A program made the position numbers and the translations under genes. A DNA stretch of 64,000 nucleotides from DASUAS01 sp963809795 (GTDB lineage Bacteria; Actinomycetota; Acidimicrobiia; IMCC26256; DASPTH01). This document shows positions 61,124-64,000 of the stretch, one piece after another. The stretch spans positions 1-64,000 of the forward strand of contig CAWELN010000026.1 of assembly GCA_963809795.1 (NCBI GenBank). Direction: 5' to 3'. How positions within the stretch are numbered: the stretch's first letter is position 1; every line of letters begins with the position of its first letter. The notes under the pieces were generated by a model. That model made no database searches, had not been told where the DNA came from, and worked only from the letters and a program-made list of their open reading frames with translations.

Positions 61124-61618
61124 TCAGTCGGTTTCCAACAGCGCGACGGCCCAACACGCGATGCCTTCGGCGCGCCCGACCGCGCCGATGCCCTCACCCC
61201 GCTTGGGCGTCACCGAGACGAACGCGCCGTCGAGCGCCGCCGTGAGGTTGGCGGCCATGGCGGCGAGGTGGGGCGCGAGACGCGGCCGCTCGGCATTGAT
61301 CACGACGTCGACGTTCACGACCCGCCAACCGGCGGTACGGGTGCGCTGCACCACGTCGCGGAGCAGCTCGATCGACGAGGCGTCGCGGTAGGCGTCGTCC
61401 GACGCCGGGAACAGGGCGCCGAGGTCGGGCAGGCCGGCCGGCCCGAGCAGGGCGTCGGCGACCGCGTGGCACACCGCGTCGGCGTCGGAGTGCCCGGCCA
61501 GCCCGAAGCCGGGACCGTCGATGGTGACGCCGCCGAGCACGAGTGGCCGCGGCGTCGCGCCCGGGTCGGCGAACGGGTGCACGTCGTACCCGAGGCCCAC
61601 GCGGATGCTCACGGTCAC
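61124..61618 (-). CDS. ispF: 2-C-methyl-D-erythritol 2,4-cyclodiphosphate synthase IspF
   Basis: MEP-pathway enzyme. Start is uncertain (GTG 61618, GTG 61612, or ATG 61630 in the repeat). The protein has VGLGYDVHPF (metal Asp and His), GLAGHSDADAVCHAVADALLG, FPASDDAYRDASSIELL and RGEGIGAVGRAEGIACWAVALL. Length 160 residues is normal. The upstream 60-bp repeats stay open in this frame, which makes annotated starts drift. It follows ispD with the repeat array in between. Confidence 0.9.
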   Translation of the reverse strand: MTVSIRVGLGYDVHPFADPGATPRPLVLGGVTIDGPGFGLAGHSDADAVCHAVADALLGPAGLPDLGALFPASDDAYRDASSIELLRDVVQRTRTAGWRVVNVDVVINAERPRLAPHLAAMAANLTAALDGAFVSVTPKRGEGIGAVGRAEGIACWAVALLETD

Positions 61619-61628
61619 GACCCACACC

Positions 61629-61787
61629 ATTGGTCGCTCGCTACTCGCCGGGATACCCGGCTCGCTCACGCTCACGACCCAACCATCCATTGGTCGCTCG
61701 CTACTCGCCGGGATACCCGGCTCGCTCACGCTCACGACCCAACCATTGGTCGCTCGCTACTCGCCGGGATACCCGGCTCGCTCACGC
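61629..61787. repeat. Three tandem ~60-bp hairpin repeats between ispD and ispF
   Basis: ATTGGTCGCTCGCTACTCG recurs at 61629, 61689 and 61745 (spacings 60 and 56 bp). Each unit has CCGGGATACCCGG, a perfect 5-bp hairpin with a TAT-type loop. The array begins after the ispD stop (61788-61790) on the minus strand and reaches into the ispF start region, where it provides in-frame start codons. Confidence 0.85.
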
Positions 61788-62429
61788 TCACGACACCTCG
61801 AGCAGCGCGGCGGCGATCATGAGGTCGGCGGGCCCGGTCACCTTGAGGTTCCGCGGGTCACCGGGCACCACCACGACGGTGCCGCCGATCGCCTCCACCA
61901 ACGCGGCGTCGTCGGTGGCGTCGCTGCCGGACGCGTGCGCGGCGCGCAGGGTGGCGGCATCGAAGGCCTGGGGCGTCTGCACCGTCACCAGCCCCACCCG
62001 GTCGACGGTGGCGGTGACGCGCACGTCCTCGACGCGCTTCAGGGTGTCGGCCACCGCCAGGCCCGGGACCGCGCCGTCGGCACCACCGCGTACCGCGCCG
62101 ATCACCGCGCCGAACAGGTCGACGGTCGCCAGTGGGCGGGCGGCGTCGTGCACGACGACGATCTCCGCCGTCGTCGGCACCGCGGCGAGACCGGCACGCA
62201 CCGACTCGGCGCGGGTCGCGCCGCCGGTGGTCAACGCATCGACCTCGGCGCCCTCCCACTCGCTCGCATCGGGCACGACGAGCACCACCGCGTCACACGC
62301 CTCCGACGCGGTGGCGACCGCGTGGTCGACCAGGCGCGCGCCGCCCAGATCCGAGAACTGCTTGGGGCCGCCGAAGCGCTCGCCCCACCCGGCGGCGACG
62401 ATCACCGCCCACACCTGAGCCCCAGGCAT
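61788..62429 (-). CDS. ispD: 2-C-methyl-D-erythritol 4-phosphate cytidylyltransferase IspD
   Basis: MEP-pathway enzyme, 213 residues: AVIVAAGWGERFGGPKQFSDLGG (nucleotide binding), VVVHDAARPLATVDL, GADGAVPGLAVADTLKRV, VQTPQAFDAATLRAAH and GDPRNLKVTGPADL. The metal-binding Asp pattern is intact. It stands between carD and the repeat array, in the conserved actinobacterial order carD-ispD-ispF-cysS-rlmB. Confidence 0.93.
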   Translation of the reverse strand: MPGAQVWAVIVAAGWGERFGGPKQFSDLGGARLVDHAVATASEACDAVVLVVPDASEWEGAEVDALTTGGATRAESVRAGLAAVPTTAEIVVVHDAARPLATVDLFGAVIGAVRGGADGAVPGLAVADTLKRVEDVRVTATVDRVGLVTVQTPQAFDAATLRAAHASGSDATDDAALVEAIGGTVVVVPGDPRNLKVTGPADLMIAAALLEVS

Positions 62430-62441
62430 CCGCAGGCGCCG

Positions 62442-62972
62442 CTACTTCTTCGCGGCGGCCTTCTTGGCCGGCTTCTTGGCCGGCTCGTCCTCGCCCTTGA
62501 GCACCGCGTCGAGACGGGCCTCGGCGGCCTCCTCGTCGACGTTGAGCGCGAACGTGAGCTCGGACACCAGGATCTGGCGCGCCCGCGCCAACATGCGCTT
62601 CTCGCCCGCCGACAGGCCCTTGTCGGCCTCCCGGATGGAGAGGTTCCGCACGACCTCGGCCACCTGGTAGATGTCGCCGCTCTTCAGCTTCTCGACGTGG
62701 TTCTTGAACCGTCGCGACCAGTTCGTGGGCATGCGGGCCTCCTTCTTGCGAAGGACCGCGAACACCTCTTCGACCTCTTCGTCGTTGATGACCTCGCGGA
62801 GGCCGATCTCCTCGGCGTTGTCGGCGGGCACCATGAGCGTCAGATCGCCGTAGGCGAGACGCAGCACCAGGTAGTCGCGCTTCTCCCCGAACGCTTCCTT
62901 CTTCTCCCGGCGCTCGATCGTCGCCGCGCCGTGGTGGGGGTAGACGACCTTGTCGCCGACGTCGAACGTCAT
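62442..62972 (-). CDS. carD: CarD-family RNA polymerase-binding regulator
   Basis: The ATG at 62972 follows GAGGAGAGC. The 176-residue protein has the RNA-polymerase-interacting domain MTFDVGDKVVYPHHGAATI (residues 1-19 and following), a DNA-binding helical C-terminal domain (RMPTNWSRRFKNHVEKLKSGDIYQVAEVVRNLSIREADKGLSAGEKRML) and a Lys/Ala tail (EPAKKPAKKAAAKK). CarD stabilises open complexes at rRNA promoters and is essential in mycobacteria. First gene of carD-ispD-ispF-cysS-rlmB; divergent from the Crp gene. Confidence 0.93.
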   Translation of the reverse strand: MTFDVGDKVVYPHHGAATIERREKKEAFGEKRDYLVLRLAYGDLTLMVPADNAEEIGLREVINDEEVEEVFAVLRKKEARMPTNWSRRFKNHVEKLKSGDIYQVAEVVRNLSIREADKGLSAGEKRMLARARQILVSELTFALNVDEEAAEARLDAVLKGEDEPAKKPAKKAAAKK

Positions 62973-63149
62973 AGCTCTCCTCGCGGCTGCAGTGAACCCT
63001 GGGCAGGGGACGGCCCGTGGACACGAGCCGGAAATCGACCGAAGAGCCAGGATACCAGAGGCCCGCAGCAGCACTCCCGCCGGCACCGGCCGGCGGCGGT
63101 GCATGCTCACCCACCTCCCCAGCCGCCGTGACTACGCTCTGCGGGCACC

Positions 63150-63815
63150 ATGCCGGAACGCCGCATCCTCGAGACGACGCAGTTGCTCGGAGCGCTGCCG
63201 CCCGACACGCTCGAGACGCTCCGTCAGCAGGCCACGATCCGCACGGTGGCCCGCAACGAGGTCCTCTTCCGCCAGGGCGAGGACTCGTCCGAGCTCTACG
63301 GCATCGTCAACGGCCGCATCGCCATCCTCACCCGTTCACCCGACGGACGCGAGTCGCTCGTGGCCGTGCTCGACGAGGGTTCGTTGTTCGGCGAGCTCGG
63401 ACTGTTCGACGAAGGTCCGCGGTCCGCCGACGCCCGCGCGCTCGAGGAGAGCGACGTCCTCGTGCTCGGCTACGAGCCGGTCCGGAGCGCGATCGACGAG
63501 CACCCGACGCTGCTGTGGGTGATCGTGCGCCTGCTGGCGCGGCGGCTGCGCAACACCGACGAGTCGCTGGCTGACGCGGTGTTCCTCGACGTGCCCGCGC
63601 GCACCGCCAAGCGCCTGCTCGAGATCGCGGGCGACGCCGACCAGTTCCGGCTGCCGATGACCCAGGAGGACCTCGCCGGCCTCGTGGGCGCCAGCCGCGA
63701 GCGCGTGAACAAGGCGCTGTCGCTGTTCACCCGCCTCGGCTGGATCGAGGTCGAGGGCCGCAACCGCTACAAGATCCTCGACCGCCAGGCGCTGCACGAG
63801 CGGGCCACCCTCTGA
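63150..63815 (+). CDS. Crp/Fnr-family transcriptional regulator
   Basis: A 221-residue regulator: cyclic-nucleotide-binding-type barrel (QATIRTVARNEVLFRQGEDSSELYGIVNGRIAILTRSPDGRESLVAVLDEGSLFGELGLFDEG), dimer helix and C-terminal winged helix with QEDLAGLVGASRERVNKALSLF as recognition helix. Resembles actinobacterial Crp (mycobacterial Rv3676-like) rather than Fnr; no cysteine cluster. It faces carD across a 177-bp gap. Confidence 0.9.
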   Translation: MPERRILETTQLLGALPPDTLETLRQQATIRTVARNEVLFRQGEDSSELYGIVNGRIAILTRSPDGRESLVAVLDEGSLFGELGLFDEGPRSADARALEESDVLVLGYEPVRSAIDEHPTLLWVIVRLLARRLRNTDESLADAVFLDVPARTAKRLLEIAGDADQFRLPMTQEDLAGLVGASRERVNKALSLFTRLGWIEVEGRNRYKILDRQALHERATL

Positions 63816-63843
63816 CCTCTGACCCCTGGCCCCTGATCTGCGG

Positions 63844-64000
63844 TCAGTCGGGCAGCAGGAAGGCGAGGACGCGCCGCCACGCGTCGGCCGCGTCGTCGGC
63901 CCGGTGCGCCGGCCGCTCGGGCGCGTGCACGAACCCGTGGTCGGCCTCGGGGTACACGACGATCTCGCAGTCGGGCCGGTTCGCCCACGCGGCACGAAGC
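63844..64000 (-). CDS. Dienelactone hydrolase family protein, C-terminal part
   Basis: Minus-strand frame running off the right edge, ending at TGA 63844-63846. Its last 51 residues contain YPEADHGFVHAPER, the catalytic-His loop of the dienelactone hydrolase family, then a helix ending AWRRVLAFLLPD. The nucleophile Cys/Ser and the rest lie outside the window. Substrate cannot be predicted. Confidence 0.7.
   Translation of the reverse strand, partial: LRAAWANRPDCEIVVYPEADHGFVHAPERPAHRADDAADAWRRVLAFLLPD

Noticed and set aside
61629..61787. CRISPR array
   Set aside because: Units repeat without variable spacers, spacing is 60 and 56 bp, and no cas genes are present; the same applies to the 71- and 72-bp arrays.

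Overview
The window is a very GC-rich actinobacterial chromosome segment. The order Actinobacteria is supported by a WhiB regulator, CarD, a DUF3263/LytR_C pair, a SepX/GlpR-like membrane protein, coproheme decarboxylase HemQ, an IdeR-like regulator, GpgS, a bacterial WS/DGAT acyltransferase and the gene orders carD-ispD-ispF-cysS-rlmB and galU-moeA-(sepX-like). A member of class Acidimicrobiia is my best guess, but that is inference from the mixture of genes.

Positions 1-8334 are an accessory island in decay. It holds a partial unknown gene, a frame-broken Ltp-repeat surface protein, a small secreted/membrane pair, an IS110 transposase relic, a PH-like membrane protein, an IS481-type relic with recognisable ends, an excisionase-like gene behind two 18-bp palindromes, a tyrosine recombinase destroyed by frameshifts and a stop, and one intact IS481 element. 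The IS481 copy sits exactly in the 3' end of a tRNA-Ala(CGC) gene, with a 15-bp duplication that keeps the tRNA whole.

Positions 8338-64000 are largely core genome. 8.4-9.4 kb: two divergent MarR-type regulators sharing twin palindromes. 9.4-17.1 kb: translin-like, SepX-like, moaC, moaA, moeA, galU, plsY, then fmdB and an SAF-domain protein. 17.1-25.7 kb: uppP, tldD/pmbA, thioesterase, hydrolase, two lipid-type membrane proteins, LapA, LysR, WhiB. 25.8-35.4 kb: ABC exporter, HpaB-family flavoprotein, PAC2, DoxX, M20 peptidase, WS/DGAT, pyrE, Nudix. 35.5-39.7 kb: the nitrogen-sensing operon amt-glnB-glnD. 39.7-44.1 kb: HemQ/NIL operon, lipoprotein, groEL with two CIRCE operators. 44.1-48.8 kb: a TetR regulator and a branched-chain 2-oxoacid dehydrogenase E1a-E1b-E2 operon, then an IdeR-like regulator. 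48.9-50.7 kb: threonine synthase plus a MoaD/ThiS-like sulfur carrier behind a SAM-I riboswitch. 50.8-56.8 kb: compatible-solute genes gpgS, glycerate kinase, treT-like, otsA, otsB. 56.9-64 kb: LytR_C/DUF3263, alcohol dehydrogenase, tRNA-Thr, rlmB-cysS-ispF-ispD-carD, a Crp regulator and a partial dienelactone hydrolase.

Two genome-wide patterns stand out. First, tandem hairpin repeats of about 56-72 bp lie immediately after stop codons at four unrelated loci (moeA, the HpaB-like gene, the ABC permease/whiB junction, ispD). Second, several housekeeping genes are broken by single frame changes, mostly at CGCG-rich spots, which looks more like a sequence-quality problem than gene death. The most biologically suggestive item is the SAM-riboswitch-controlled thrC-moaD pair, which hints at a sulfur-carrier-dependent homocysteine route.
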